Notes: a model not told the origin generated them from the sequence alone. A stretch of 64,000 nucleotides of DNA from Elusimicrobia bacterium GWA2_51_34 (GCA_001799565.1 MGTS01000006.1:65006-129005); one strand, 5' to 3'; numbered from the stretch's first letter, positions 42,955 to 52,204 are shown. Translations and numbers: made by a program.

Positions 42955-43104
42955 GGGCCAAGCATGGGATTGCCCTTACGCCGCGCAGGAAACCGTCCGC
43001 CTTATGCGGACGCCCGCGGAAATAGCGGGCGGTTTCCCTCCACCCGTTTCCGGGCGGAGCCCCCCATCCGCTATGCGGCTCCAGCGCAAACCCATGCTCG
43101 GCCC
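42955..43104. repeat. Branched nested palindrome (cruciform-like element)
   Basis: An outer stem (42955-42968 with 43091-43104, containing AGCATGGG and CCCATGCT) encloses two arms. Arm one is GGAAACCG/CGGTTTCC (42988-42995, 43030-43037) and holds two hairpins: GTCCGC-CTTAT-GCGGAC (42995-43011) and GCCCGC-GGAAATA-GCGGGC (43012-43030). Arm two is GGAGCC/GGCTCC (43056-43082). It contains a variant of the TCCGCC palindrome. It lies at the left border of an AT-rich nuclease-like gene. A folded RNA or a non-autonomous mobile element are both possible. Confidence 0.6.
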
Positions 43105-43227
43105 CATTTATATTACATATCCCCGCCCTTATCGTAGATACGGCGATAATTACCCACCCGGTGGAAGACTGATGCAAATCCGGACTTCTTTTGCTATACT
43201 AAATTATCTAAAAAGTAAGGGGTGAAT

Positions 43228-44061
43228 ATGGCCAATTATATTATTAAAGGACTTCGCAAATTTAGTCCCGTCTGGCAGGAAGCAAAGGATAAAGATATTA
43301 ATGAGGCTGATGTCGTTACTAGAATAATAAAATTCCTAGAAGACGCCTTAGGGTATGACGTTTTAAACCACATAACAAAAGAATTTCAAATCAAAGAAAG
43401 ATTCGTTGACTTGGCAATTAAAGTTGATTCTGAAATTAAATTCTATATAGAAGTCAAATCAGCAAATACAAACCTTAAAGAATCACATATATTTCAAGCC
43501 GAAAGTTATGCCTCTCAAAGTGGTGTTAATTGGGTGGTGCTAACAAATGGTGGTGAGTGGCAGTTTTATCATTTGACTTTCGATAAAACTGGAATAGAGC
43601 ATACCTTGATTACCACACTTGATTTAATAAATGGTGATGTAAACCAAAATGCTGATAAGCTCTACTATCTCTCGTATGAAGCAGTAAAAAAGAACGAGTT
43701 GGAAGCATATTGGGATAAGTGTCTATCTTTGCAACCGGTGTCCATTATAAAAGCACTCTTCCACGAGGACACTCTATCAACTATTCGCAGAGAAATTCGA
43801 AAAAAGTCAAAGTCAGGTGTTTTAATAGATGAAGATTCATTGGTAGATGGAATACGAAAATTATTAAGTCCGACAGTTGTCGCTGAACACGGAGAAAATA
43901 TAAAAATCAGTCGCAAAAGAAGGGGAATGAAAAAAGGCGACGATGACAATTCCAGCGGAGACCAATTGCCAATACAAGAAACTGATAGCGCAACAGCCAC
44001 CATTTCGGACAAATCTTCTCCTGAAGAAAAACCAATTGACCCCACTCAAACCCCACCGTAA
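43228..44061 (+). CDS. Type I restriction HsdR N-terminal-like nuclease protein, probably acquired
   Basis: From the ATG at 43228 (AAGGGG ribosome-binding site) the protein is 277 residues. Residues about 15-140 match the HSDR_N domain, a PD-(D/E)xK nuclease fold: RFVDLAIKVD, then FYIEVKSANTNL with the E-V-K catalytic pair, then WVVLTNGGEWQFYHL. The rest is charged, and the last 60 residues are low-complexity. No helicase, methylase or specificity subunit is nearby. The gene is clearly more AT-rich than its neighbours and interrupts the sdh-fumarase neighbourhood, with structured repeats on both sides, so recent transfer is likely. Related solitary proteins occur in phage and defence contexts; the function here is unknown. 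Confidence 0.75.
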   Translation: MANYIIKGLRKFSPVWQEAKDKDINEADVVTRIIKFLEDALGYDVLNHITKEFQIKERFVDLAIKVDSEIKFYIEVKSANTNLKESHIFQAESYASQSGVNWVVLTNGGEWQFYHLTFDKTGIEHTLITTLDLINGDVNQNADKLYYLSYEAVKKNELEAYWDKCLSLQPVSIIKALFHEDTLSTIRREIRKKSKSGVLIDEDSLVDGIRKLLSPTVVAEHGENIKISRKRRGMKKGDDDNSSGDQLPIQETDSATATISDKSSPEEKPIDPTQTPP

Positions 44062-44146
44062 AAGTTTTATCCATTATTTTAATCGGGGGAACAAGTAAAA
44101 AGGCTCCTGCTATCTTTTCTTCTCCAGGGTTGTTTTGCGGATATTT

Positions 44147-44208
44147 GTTTACCGTTGGTCGGGCCCCGCACTTTTTCCGAAGAGGGCCAAAGTGCGGGGC
44201 GGGTAAAC
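44147..44208. repeat. Long inverted repeat between the nuclease-like gene and fumarase
   Basis: GTTTACC (44147) pairs with GGTAAAC (ending 44208), and GCCCCGCACTTT (44163-44174) pairs with 44189-44200. The stem is interrupted but strong. Further downstream, CGCCGGC/GCCGGCG (about 44254-44284) and CCGGTTTT/AAAACCCGG (about 44293-44316) could also pair. The 310-base gap before fumarase therefore holds three hairpins and no gene. Terminator or leader roles are possible. Confidence 0.6.
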
Positions 44209-44371
44209 GTAGATGTATCTAAATTGAGGGTGGGAAGTGTTATATTAAAAAAGTCGCCGGCGGATGGCGAGTTCCGCAGCCGGCGTAAGACCCCGGTTTT
44301 CTTCCCCAAAACCCGGTCCCGGAGCGCGCAGGAAATTTGCTGGCGACTAACATAAAAAAGCGAGAAAATCC

Positions 44372-46000
44372 ATGGCTGACAATAAACTCAAATTCAAATA
44401 TCAGGAAATGTTTGAGCTGGGCAAGGGCAAAACTAAATTCCGGCTGATCGCCAAAGAGGGCGTTAAAACCACAAAAGCGGGGAAGCGCGAAATACTTGAA
44501 GTAAAGCCTGAAGCGCTTGCGGCGCTTGCTCGCGAAGCCGTGCGGGATGTTTCCTTTCTGCTTCGTACCGCACACCAGGAACAGGTGGCTAAAATTTTCA
44601 GCGACTCCGAGGCTTCCGAGAACGACAAATTCATCGCTTACTGTATGCTGGAAAACGCCGCCATCTCCGCCCAATTTGAGCTTCCATTCTGCCAGGATAC
44701 CGGCACCGCCACCGTGGTGGCAAAAAAAGGCGAGCAGATTTGCACCGGTGCAAACGACGCCGAATGGCTTTCAAAAGGCATCTGGGAAACCTACACCAAA
44801 GAAAACCTGCGCTATTCCCAAACCGTACCGCTTACAATGTACGAAGAAAAGAATTCCGGCAACAACCTGCCGGCGCAGATAGACATATATGCCGTGCCGG
44901 GCATGAAATACGAATTCCTTTTCGTTACAAAAGGAGGAGGCTCCGCCAACAAAACCATGCTTTATCAGGAAACCAAGGCCACCCTCACCCCTGAAAAATT
45001 AAAACCCTTCCTTGTGGAGAAAATGAAGTCGCTGGGCACCGCGGCCTGCCCCCCCTACCACATAGCTTTTGTGATAGGCGGCACCTCAGCCGAAATGTGC
45101 CTTAAAACCGTAAAGCTTGCCTCCGCCGGCTACCTGGACGGCCTGCCGGAAACCGGAAATGAGTTCGGCAGGGCGTTCCGCGACAAAGCCCTTGAAACGG
45201 AATTGCTGGAGGCCTCTTACAAACTGGACTACGGGGCACAGTTCGGGGGCAAGTATTTCGCCCACGATATACGCGTAATCCGCCTGCCCCGCCACGGCGC
45301 GTCGGCCCCCATAGGGATGGGGTTGTCCTGCTCGGCCGACCGCAATATTTTAGCCCGCGTGGACAAGGACGGCTTGTGGCTTGAAGAAATGGAGCGCGAC
45401 CCGGGCCGCCTGATTCCCAAAGAGATACGAATAAAATTTTCCTCCTGCACCAACTGCGTAAACATAGACCTGAACAAACCGATGAAAGAAATAGTGGCCG
45501 AAATTTCAAAACATCCCGTAGGCGCGAGACTCTCGCTTAACGGGAAAATAGTGGTGGCCCGCGACATAGCTCACGCCAGATTCAAGGCGCTGTTTGACGC
45601 CGGCAAGCCCCTGCCTCAATACCTTAAAGATCACCCTGTTTACTACGCGGGCCCGGCTAAAACGCCAAAGGGCAAGCCTGCCGGCTCCTTCGGCCCAACC
45701 ACCGCGGGCCGCATGGATTCCTATGTCGGCCTTCTGCAATCAAACGGCGCGTCTCTTGTGATGCTCGCCAAGGGCAACCGCTCCCAGGCGGTTACCGACG
45801 CCTGTAAAAAATACGGGGGCTTCTATCTGGGCTCTCCCGGCGGACCGGCGGCCCTGCTGGCGGAGCGGCACATTATAAAACAGGAATTGCTGGATTACCC
45901 GGAACTTGGGATGGAAGCTGTATGGGCGATAGAAGTAAAAGACTTCCCCGCTTTTGTTTTAGTGGATGACAAAGGCAATGACTTTTTCAGGAAGATATGA
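44372..46000 (+). CDS. Class I fumarate hydratase
   Basis: The 542-residue protein is a full-length class I (oxygen-sensitive, [4Fe-4S]) fumarase. The alpha part (about 1-340) has [29 protein letters not shown] and [16 protein letters not shown]. The beta part (about 350-540) has [31 protein letters not shown] and [14 protein letters not shown]. Candidate cluster cysteines lie in FCQD, CPPYH and SSCTNCVN. It interconverts fumarate and malate and pairs naturally with the sdhCAB operon upstream. Use of the oxygen-sensitive class fits a low-oxygen lifestyle. Confidence 0.93.
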   Translation: MADNKLKFKYQEMFELGKGKTKFRLIAKEGVKTTKAGKREILEVKPEALAALAREAVRDVSFLLRTAHQEQVAKIFSDSEASENDKFIAYCMLENAAISAQFELPFCQDTGTATVVAKKGEQICTGANDAEWLSKGIWETYTKENLRYSQTVPLTMYEEKNSGNNLPAQIDIYAVPGMKYEFLFVTKGGGSANKTMLYQETKATLTPEKLKPFLVEKMKSLGTAACPPYHIAFVIGGTSAEMCLKTVKLASAGYLDGLPETGNEFGRAFRDKALETELLEASYKLDYGAQFGGKYFAHDIRVIRLPRHGASAPIGMGLSCSADRNILARVDKDGLWLEEMERDPGRLIPKEIRIKFSSCTNCVNIDLNKPMKEIVAEISKHPVGARLSLNGKIVVARDIAHARFKALFDAGKPLPQYLKDHPVYYAGPAKTPKGKPAGSFGPTTAGRMDSYVGLLQSNGASLVMLAKGNRSQAVTDACKKYGGFYLGSPGGPAALLAERHIIKQELLDYPELGMEAVWAIEVKDFPAFVLVDDKGNDFFRKI

Positions 46001-46135
46001 CCCTCCGGTAATTGGAATAGAACTTTATTCATTCTTTCCTCAATACCTCCCATAATCCCCCCTCTCTCTCTTTTTCAAATTTTTAAAAAATGTTATATTC
46101 TTTTGGGGGAACTTTCAGACAACCATAACTTTAAT

Positions 46136-46828
46136 ATGACGCAAAGACCTGTTTATCCATATCTTTTAAAAAGCGCGGGGTTATGCCTGGCGTTATTGTG
46201 TTTCTTAGGATGCGAACAGCTGTTTAAAGCCGACGTTGAGGAGGAACTGCGTAACGCCATCCAGAACAATTCTGTTGCCGAAGTCAAAGAACTCCTTAAG
46301 CGCGGCATGCCGGTTGACATCAGGAACAAAGCCGGCTGGACGCCTGTGATGCTTGCAACCACCCGGAACAACACGGACATCATAAAAGCGCTTCTGGAAA
46401 ACAATGCCGACATTAATCTTATTGAAAACAAGAGCCAGACGGCTTTACACCTGGCGTCCAGATGGGGGAAGGCTGAAACTGTAAAATATCTCCTGGACAA
46501 CGGGGCCGGGCGCGACCCGCGCGATTACCTCAGCTGGACACCCCTTATGTGGAGCACCCTGATGGGGAGAACGGAAATCTGCGACATTTTAATAAAAAAC
46601 GGGGCCTCCATTTACGCGACCGACGTCGCGGGAAATACTCTCATCATACTTGCCGTGTGGCGCGGCCACTCCGATACCGCGGACCTTTTACTGACGTACG
46701 GGGCAGACCCCTTCCACGCCAACAAAACGGGGATGAACGCGATAGCAGTAGCGGAAAAGCACGGGTACGCCGCGCTGGCCGCCCGCCTGAAAAAAGCGGG
46801 AGATCGCGCCGCCGGACACAGGTTTTAA
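46136..46828 (+). CDS. Ankyrin-repeat lipoprotein
   Basis: From the ATG at 46136 the protein is 230 residues. It has a lipoprotein signal peptide (PYLLKSAGLCLALLCFLGC, lipidated Cys at 26). The mature part is five ankyrin repeats of about 33 residues, with the typical TPLHLA-like helix starts written here as WTPVMLATTRNNTDII, TALHLASRWGKAETV and WTPLMWSTLMGRTEI. An envelope-anchored protein-binding role is inferred. An upstream TTG (46103) is in frame but gives a poorer signal peptide. Neither start has a clear ribosome-binding site. Confidence 0.82.
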   Translation: MTQRPVYPYLLKSAGLCLALLCFLGCEQLFKADVEEELRNAIQNNSVAEVKELLKRGMPVDIRNKAGWTPVMLATTRNNTDIIKALLENNADINLIENKSQTALHLASRWGKAETVKYLLDNGAGRDPRDYLSWTPLMWSTLMGRTEICDILIKNGASIYATDVAGNTLIILAVWRGHSDTADLLLTYGADPFHANKTGMNAIAVAEKHGYAALAARLKKAGDRAAGHRF

Positions 46829-46867
46829 AACAGGAGTTTGTTTTAGGCCGGCAAGCGGAAAAAAGTC

Positions 46868-46916
46868 GTAATCAGTAACCCGGTAACCGGTTACCGGTCA
46901 CAATTTACCGGGTACT
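46868..46916. repeat. Heptad array, GTAACCG family, containing a gene's stop codon
   Basis: Heptads GTAATCA, GTAACCC and on to ATTTACC cover 46868-46909. The EamA transporter gene ends inside it: the stop codon at 46891-46893 and the last residues (KYPVNCDR) are translated array sequence. It is related to the array at 1322-1354 and lies between convergent genes. Confidence 0.75.
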
Positions 46917-47808
46917 TCGCTGCTCCCCCGCGCTGTTCCCTCACCAGAAGCGTAACCCAATACGCGCCCGAAAGCGAAAGACACAGGCCTATAAGCTGGT
47001 AGGCCTGTAGTTTTTCTATACCTAAACCCGCGGAAAGCAAAGCTGTAAGCACGGGGTAGCAAAGCACTATGGCAGTGGCCTTTGAAAGGTCCATATTCAA
47101 TATGGCCTTGTACCAGAGGATATTGTTAAAGGCGGTCAGTATCAGGCCCCAAATAAGCACTATGGCGGCAAGTTTCAGACTGGACTCAAAATAGGCTACA
47201 GGCATTACAAAACCCAAAGCAAAAACCGGTAATATGCCAAGAGCGGCAAACAGCGTGCGGGCCGAAGCCACAAAAACATGCGACAGCTCTTGCGGCAGCT
47301 TCTTGCTGAACAGATGTGAAATCTGGTAAAAAAGCGGCACAGCCAGCACGATAAGATCGCCTGTCCAGCGCATAGTGAAGCGCTCTTTGAAGGCGATAAG
47401 CGTTGCGCCCGCGAGCACCAGCGCAGTGCCTGAAAGCTGTCTCAGCGATATTTTTTCTTTAAGTATCAGCCGCGAGAGGATAATTGTATATACCGCCTCC
47501 ACCTGGCCCAGAATGGCGGCGTTGGCCGGCGTGGTGTAATTCAAAGCCAGCACCAATGCCGCTATGGGCAAAGCGCTGCCGAAAAACCCCACCGCAAGCA
47601 GCCGGGGCCACAGGCCGCGGCGGAAATAAACAGGGAAGGCCTTGTTTTTTATCGCCCACGGCAAAAAAGCCGCAAACCCCAGCGCCGAACCCGAGAGGGC
47701 AAAAAGCGGCGGAGAGACCCTGCCCGCTGCGAAAAAACCGAGTATCGGGACAAAAGAACTTAACACAACATTTATCCACAAAGCGGAAAGCGGGGTTAAC
47801 TTCGCCAT
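46891..47808 (-). CDS. EamA/DMT-family membrane transporter
   Basis: From the ATG at 47808 the protein is 305 residues with ten predicted helices arranged as two EamA repeats. TPANAAILGQVEAVYTIILS (first repeat) and AFNNILWYKAILNMDLSKAT (second repeat) are typical of the drug/metabolite transporter superfamily. The substrate is unknown. Earlier in-frame starts (47844, 47895) exist but would overlap the divergent phosphoesterase gene. The last eight residues derive from a word array, which suggests that the original stop was lost or replaced when the array arrived. An AT-rich segment (47810-47842) probably holds the promoters for both divergent genes. Confidence 0.82.
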   Translation of the reverse strand: MAKLTPLSALWINVVLSSFVPILGFFAAGRVSPPLFALSGSALGFAAFLPWAIKNKAFPVYFRRGLWPRLLAVGFFGSALPIAALVLALNYTTPANAAILGQVEAVYTIILSRLILKEKISLRQLSGTALVLAGATLIAFKERFTMRWTGDLIVLAVPLFYQISHLFSKKLPQELSHVFVASARTLFAALGILPVFALGFVMPVAYFESSLKLAAIVLIWGLILTAFNNILWYKAILNMDLSKATAIVLCYPVLTALLSAGLGIEKLQAYQLIGLCLSLSGAYWVTLLVREQRGGAAKYPVNCDR

Positions 47809-47842
47809 CTTTGAATTATAAGTTTTATATAATTTAAAATCC

Positions 47843-48958
47843 ATGAAACACCCGGAATTCCTGATCGCCTTTGCGGCACTATTGGCCTCGTACATAACCC
47901 TGCATCTCTACAGCGCCGGCTGGCTGGCCCGCAATTTCAACATGTCGCCGCTCTGGCTCCGGAACGCCCGGCTTATCTTTCTGCTGCTCGCTTTTTTGTC
48001 GCCTTTCACAATGTTCCTGCGGCGCGCCGCGGCATCCTGGAATTTGGAATATCTGAGTTTCTTCGGTTACCTGTGGATGGGCCTTATATTGATAGCGGGA
48101 AGCGCGTTTATTTTATACGATTTTGCGAGATTCCTCGCGCTACGGTGGTTCGCGGCCGCGCCGCCGGCCTGGCTGCCGCTTTATTACGCGTTGTTCTTGT
48201 GCCTCATTCCCGTTTACAGCCTTTACGAGGGCCTGAAAGTCCCGCCGCTTAAAGAGATAGAACTGAAAGTGCCGGAACTCCCGCCGCAGTACGAAGGTCT
48301 GCGTCTGGTACAGATATCCGACATACACATAGACTCCACTTATCAGTTGAAAAGATTTATAAAGATAGCCGTAAAAATAAGCGCCTTAAACCCGGATTAC
48401 ATTTTATTCACCGGCGACTTTATAGACCCGGGCGTAAAATGCGGCGGCCAGCTTGCGGCGGCAGTTAAAGGCATACACGCAAAAAAAGGCGTTTTCGGCT
48501 CGCTCGGCAACCATGAATATTATTACGGGCTGGCAAATTCTTATGCCTGCTATGACCAGTGCGGAATAAAACTGCTGAAAAATGAAACCGTCAATTCAGA
48601 CGGCGTTAAAATAACGGGGATAAACGATATCAGGACGGCTCAGATAACCGCGGGCGACCTGGGCCGGATATTAAAAAATGTTTCAGGCGATAAATTTTCA
48701 ATTATTTTATCCCATCAGCCGCTTCTTTACCGCGAGATAGCGCAAAAAGGGCGTTTCCTTGCGCTTTCCGGCCATACTCATGGAGGCCAGATCTTCCCGT
48801 TTAATTTATTTACCCGCATTTTCTACAGTTATTTTTATGGTTTATACCGTATAGAAGATTCCTTCTTTTACGTTACTTCCGGAGCGGGCACCTGGGGCCC
48901 CCCCATGCGCCTGTTTGCACCATCCGAAATACCGGTGATCAAGCTGGTAAAGCAATAG
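47843..48958 (+). CDS. Membrane-anchored calcineurin-like metallophosphoesterase
   Basis: The 371-residue protein starts with four transmembrane helices (about 5-130). A calcineurin-like phosphoesterase domain follows, with all metal-binding blocks: QISDIHID, FTGDFIDPG, LGNHEYYYG, ILSHQP and LSGHTHGGQIFP. This matches the YkuE/YaeI-type group, some members of which act on UDP-diacylglucosamine or phospholipids. Two metal ions are expected at the active site. It is divergent from the EamA transporter; the short AT-rich gap between them resembles a promoter region. The substrate is not predictable from sequence. Confidence 0.88.
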   Translation: MKHPEFLIAFAALLASYITLHLYSAGWLARNFNMSPLWLRNARLIFLLLAFLSPFTMFLRRAAASWNLEYLSFFGYLWMGLILIAGSAFILYDFARFLALRWFAAAPPAWLPLYYALFLCLIPVYSLYEGLKVPPLKEIELKVPELPPQYEGLRLVQISDIHIDSTYQLKRFIKIAVKISALNPDYILFTGDFIDPGVKCGGQLAAAVKGIHAKKGVFGSLGNHEYYYGLANSYACYDQCGIKLLKNETVNSDGVKITGINDIRTAQITAGDLGRILKNVSGDKFSIILSHQPLLYREIAQKGRFLALSGHTHGGQIFPFNLFTRIFYSYFYGLYRIEDSFFYVTSGAGTWGPPMRLFAPSEIPVIKLVKQ

Positions 48959-48969
48959 CCTAAAAGGCA

Positions 48970-49108
48970 GTTAGGCTGTAGGTATGACGATAATTGATAG
49001 CAACGAAAAGCAAAAGAAAGCGACTGAATGCCACAGAAAGTAAGAGTGCCGTATAAAACAGTTTTTTACTTTCAGTTGCGTTCCGTCGCTTTCAGTTGCC
49101 ATCGATAA
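48970..49108. repeat. Inverted decad array, GAAAGCAACT family, copy 3
   Basis: Ten-base words CAACGAAAAG and CAAAAGAAAG begin the left arm (49001-49040). The right arm (49069-49108) has CTTTCAGTTG and CGTTCCGTCG. Including flanks and spacer, it is a near copy, in inverted orientation, of the element at 61449-61586. The methyltransferase gene ends inside it. Confidence 0.88.
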
Positions 49109-49859
49109 CAACAGCCTGCAGCCTTTCCAGTAACAGGCGGCTCATGCTGCGCAGAGTTTTAAGGGAGGTTAAAAAAGAATCCGCGGAGGTAAAAGGAACC
49201 GTCCGCACGTCTTCAAATTTCTCAATAACATTAAGGCCGTTGCCTATACCCTCAAGCAGCACAGGCCTTATAGCGTCGCCGTAGGCGGCCTGCCAGGCGC
49301 GTACATTTGCCTTTTCCACGTCTTCTCTGTTGGCGTCATCCAAAATAATATAACCGCCCGGCGAAACGGCCGGGAAAGAATCATAAAAAACGGCCTCGCG
49401 GCCATAATCATAAGGAGGCGCGTCTATAAACGCCAGATCAAAGGGCCCCAGGGCCTCAAGCAGGCCTTTGGGCAGGTCATAAGAAAGCAGCAAACGCGAA
49501 CCATAAACCTTCGGACGAAGCCCGGCCACACGGAATTCCACGCGGGCCTGTGAGCCTGAGATTTCACAAATCTCCCGGGCCATGGAGGAACACCGCGGGG
49601 AACTATCTATGGAAAGCAGGTAATTCCCCTCCAGGGCGCCTATCTCACGGGCTATCATAAGTGAAGAAAAACCGGAACCGAATTCAAGTACTTTGCGGGC
49701 GCCGGTAGCGCGTATAAAAGCGGCCAAAAACCGGCAGGAGCACTGATCCAGCGCTGGGACACCGCAGCTGCGGTGTCCCCCCTCCTCCCCGGGATATTCA
49801 AGTTTTGAAATCACAACCTTGTCCATTTCGGCCAAGGCAGCGGAAATATATGGATTCAT
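49092..49859 (-). CDS. Class I SAM-dependent methyltransferase
   Basis: The 255-residue protein has the Rossmann methyltransferase core: motif I VLEFGSGFSSLMIA (about 57-70), YLLSIDSSPRCSSMA with the acidic residue binding the ribose (about 78-92), and FDLAFIDAPPYDYGREAVFY followed by GGYIILDD. This resembles the O-methyltransferase/Methyltransf_24 group. No specific substrate motif is visible. The C-terminal residues VIDGN and the TGA stop (49092-49094) are translated from a decad array. It lies downstream of the response-regulator gene on the same strand, separated by another array, so co-transcription is uncertain. Confidence 0.8.
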   Translation of the reverse strand: MNPYISAALAEMDKVVISKLEYPGEEGGHRSCGVPALDQCSCRFLAAFIRATGARKVLEFGSGFSSLMIAREIGALEGNYLLSIDSSPRCSSMAREICEISGSQARVEFRVAGLRPKVYGSRLLLSYDLPKGLLEALGPFDLAFIDAPPYDYGREAVFYDSFPAVSPGGYIILDDANREDVEKANVRAWQAAYGDAIRPVLLEGIGNGLNVIEKFEDVRTVPFTSADSFLTSLKTLRSMSRLLLERLQAVVIDGN

Positions 49860-49870
49860 AGTAACTACTC

Positions 49871-50018
49871 AGGTTGTCAGGTTCACGGTTCAAAGTTTAA
49901 AGGTTTAAGGTTTCCGCCAGAGGCGGACCCGCCGGCTGTTTGGCGGGCAAGGTTTTTTTTTTCACAATCTACTTGTGTTCTCTGATTTCCAACCGCTGAA
50001 CCGTGAACCTGAGCAGTT
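49871..50018. repeat. Inverted word array, AGGTTCA family, with embedded palindromes
   Basis: Seven to eight-base words CAGGTTC, ACGGTTC and AAAGTTT begin the left arm (49871-49912). The right arm (49991-50018) has AACCGCT, GAACCGT and so on. Between them lie TCCGCCAGAGGCGGA (49913-49927) and CCCGCC-GGCTGTTT-GGCGGG (49928-49947). It fills the gap between the methyltransferase and response-regulator genes. Confidence 0.8.
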
Positions 50019-50037
50019 ACCTTTATTGTTGCCGAAG

Positions 50038-51261
50038 CTACGGCTTTTCGGTGTACAATTTCAAACTTCCAAAGCTTCTCCTGGAGATAGAACTCACTCC
50101 GTCTCGGGAAAGCCATAGGTTTTGCTTCAGCAACGTAAAGGCGGAAAGGGGCTGCTGACCTTTGTCCAAATCTGGCAGAGAATACGACGCTATCACGGAC
50201 AGCTTTGAATCAAGTTTATGCCGGTAAATTATTCTGGTGTCCGCGTCGGCGGACCACAGGTATTGCTCGTCCTTATAGATACCTACCGGAGCATTTGCCG
50301 GGGACGGGAAGGACTCCACCACCGTCAACTTGTTATCCATCTGATGCTTATAGATTCTATGACCCCGCGAGTCAGCCGACCACAGGTATTTTCCGTCCCA
50401 GAACAGACACGACGGCTGTTCCCCGGGGCTTGAATATTGTCCCGCAAGGGTGAGATCCTCGTCAAACCGCCTTTTGGATATCTGCTTCTTCCATGAATCG
50501 CAGATATAAAAATAATCCCCGGCTATTGCAAACCCGGTGATATGGCTGTCAGGCAGATGATAACTTTTCACCAGTGACAGCTTTCTCCCGCCAAGCTGAT
50601 AGCGGTAGATCGTCTGATCGAACCAGTCGCTGACCCATATCTCACCCTGGTGCAATACCAGGCCGGAAGCATGAGAGTGCGGAATAGAAAAATTCATATT
50701 GCCACCGGATAAACCGATTTTCCAGACCAGAAAAACCGCGGCTATCAGACCCGCGGCCGCAAGTACGGGGTTTTTTTTCCATTTTGAGGCCGGTCGCGGC
50801 TCTTTTTCTCTCGGTTTTTCCTCCGCCGCTGGCGCTGTTTTCGTACCCATTAATTTCTGGAGGAGCTCCCTTCTCAAAAGGCTTTTTTCGGGATGCCCCG
50901 CCCGGGCGACGATCAGTTTCTGCACCGCTTCAAGCAGTTGTTTATTATCAAAAGGCTTGGCCAGATAATGATTGGCGCCGAATTGCAACGACTCTCTTGC
51001 GGCCTCCTCGCTTCCATACCCGGTCACCATAATGACCGGAATGGTTTTATGCGTTTCTCTCAGCCTGCGCAGGGTCTGAAGGCCGTCCATACCCGGCATG
51101 CGTATGTCCATCAGGACCAGGTCCATCAGGCCGCTTTCCAGAAGCCTCAGCGCCGTGGGCCCGTCGGGGGCCTCCTCCACCTGATAACCGTTGTGGGACA
51201 GCACCATTTTAAGCGCCCTGCGCATGTCGGCTTCATCGTCTACCACCAGAATTTTACTCAT
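50038..51261 (-). CDS. Response regulator receiver with a membrane segment and beta-propeller
   Basis: From the ATG at 51261 (AGGGAG ribosome-binding site) the protein is 407 residues. Residues 1-120 are a complete receiver domain: KILVVDDEADM, phospho-acceptor Asp52 in VLMDIRMPGMDG, Thr near 80, and Lys102 in YLAKPF. A basic linker is followed by one hydrophobic helix (about 166-182, VLAAAGLIAAVFLVW). Residues 190-407 are six or seven propeller-like repeats of the type GEIWVSDWFDQTIYRY and KYLWSADSRGHRIYKH. A cytoplasmic receiver joined through the membrane to an outside propeller reverses the usual signal order. It follows the sensorless kinase gene, its likely partner. No DNA-binding or enzymatic output is present. 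Confidence 0.8.
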   Translation of the reverse strand: MSKILVVDDEADMRRALKMVLSHNGYQVEEAPDGPTALRLLESGLMDLVLMDIRMPGMDGLQTLRRLRETHKTIPVIMVTGYGSEEAARESLQFGANHYLAKPFDNKQLLEAVQKLIVARAGHPEKSLLRRELLQKLMGTKTAPAAEEKPREKEPRPASKWKKNPVLAAAGLIAAVFLVWKIGLSGGNMNFSIPHSHASGLVLHQGEIWVSDWFDQTIYRYQLGGRKLSLVKSYHLPDSHITGFAIAGDYFYICDSWKKQISKRRFDEDLTLAGQYSSPGEQPSCLFWDGKYLWSADSRGHRIYKHQMDNKLTVVESFPSPANAPVGIYKDEQYLWSADADTRIIYRHKLDSKLSVIASYSLPDLDKGQQPLSAFTLLKQNLWLSRDGVSSISRRSFGSLKLYTEKP

Positions 51262-51283
51262 CCAATCTCCCTCTGGACCCGTT

Positions 51284-51434
51284 AAAGAGTAAAGCGTGAA
51301 GTGTGAAACGTAAAGGGTAAGAACCAAGAACCGAATTAAGTATTTCCCTACATACTTTTTACGGCTTACGCCTGCCACCTTACGTCTACTTCCTTCGCTC
51401 TTCGCTCTTTACTCTTTACACTTTACTTTTTACT
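51284..51434. repeat. Inverted heptad array, AAAGNGT/CTTTACT family
   Basis: The left arm (51284-51332) is seven exact heptads, AAAGAGT, AAAGCGT and on. The right arm (51393-51434) is six exact heptads, CTTCGCT, CTTCGCT, CTTTACT and on. The last one touches the histidine-kinase stop codon (51434-51436). The spacer is about 60 bases. Confidence 0.92.
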
Positions 51435-52129
51435 CACAAGCCCGGAATCGTTCCGGTTACAGTGGCTCCCTTTCCGGAAACGCTTTCCAGTTTAAGGCTC
51501 CCTCCGTGCAGCTCAAATATTTTCAGGGCTATTGAAAGGCCCAACCCCGCGCTCTCGCGCCTTGTAGTAAAGAAAGGAGAAAACACATTTTTCAGATCCT
51601 CCTGCGAAATACCGACTCCTGAATCAATAATCTGGAAGAAGGTGTTTTTTGCAACCTTATCCTGAAAAACACGAATGCTCAATTCTCCCCCGTGCGGCAT
51701 GGCCTCTATCGCGTTAAGGGCGATCTGAAGCAAAGCTTCCTGAACGCGGTCAGGGTCCACCCGGACCGGGAAAAACGGCTTCTCATAATGTGTTTCACTC
51801 CGTATATTCTGTAGCTCGCATCTTAGCCGGATCAAAGGCAGAATATGTTCTATTATCTCCGACGGAGCGCAGTTTCGCAGGTCAAGCTCCACAGGCTTGG
51901 TAAAATCAACCAGCTCATCCAGACGATGGTTTAAAAAATCAACGCTGTGGATAATGGTTTCCGGAATATGCCGGTATTCCTTTTCGCAAACCAGCGAAAG
52001 AAGATGCTGGGTCTGGCTGCGGATTATGGCCAGGGGATTACGGATTTGATGGGCAATGCCGAACACCAGTTCCGAAACAGTCTTCTCGGAAACGCTCCAC
52101 GAAGTATTCTTTTTTTCTTGCGGCACCAT
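51434..52129 (-). CDS. Soluble histidine kinase without a sensor domain
   Basis: The 231-residue protein consists of only the kinase core. The HisKA helix has the phospho-acceptor His27 in ELVFGIAHQIRNPLA. The HATPase domain has an N-box with LQIALNAIEAMPHGG, G1 IIDSGVGIS, F-box FSPFFTT and G2 SAGLGLSIA. No transmembrane segment, PAS, GAF or HAMP domain is present in the roughly 20 residues before the core. It would receive its signal from a partner protein. The most likely partner is the response regulator with membrane propeller encoded next. It ends the run of the carbohydrate locus, 75 bases after the ATPase gene. Confidence 0.88.
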   Translation of the reverse strand: MVPQEKKNTSWSVSEKTVSELVFGIAHQIRNPLAIIRSQTQHLLSLVCEKEYRHIPETIIHSVDFLNHRLDELVDFTKPVELDLRNCAPSEIIEHILPLIRLRCELQNIRSETHYEKPFFPVRVDPDRVQEALLQIALNAIEAMPHGGELSIRVFQDKVAKNTFFQIIDSGVGISQEDLKNVFSPFFTTRRESAGLGLSIALKIFELHGGSLKLESVSGKGATVTGTIPGL

Positions 52130-52204
52130 GATATTATATCATTGCCTGATTAATTATCAAGAGTCGGGCGTTGAAGATACTTCTGGTTATCAGACAGCAC
52201 AAAC

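Noticed and set aside
43228..44061. Complete type I restriction-modification system
   Set aside because: Only the N-terminal nuclease-like domain is present; no helicase part, methylase or specificity gene is nearby.
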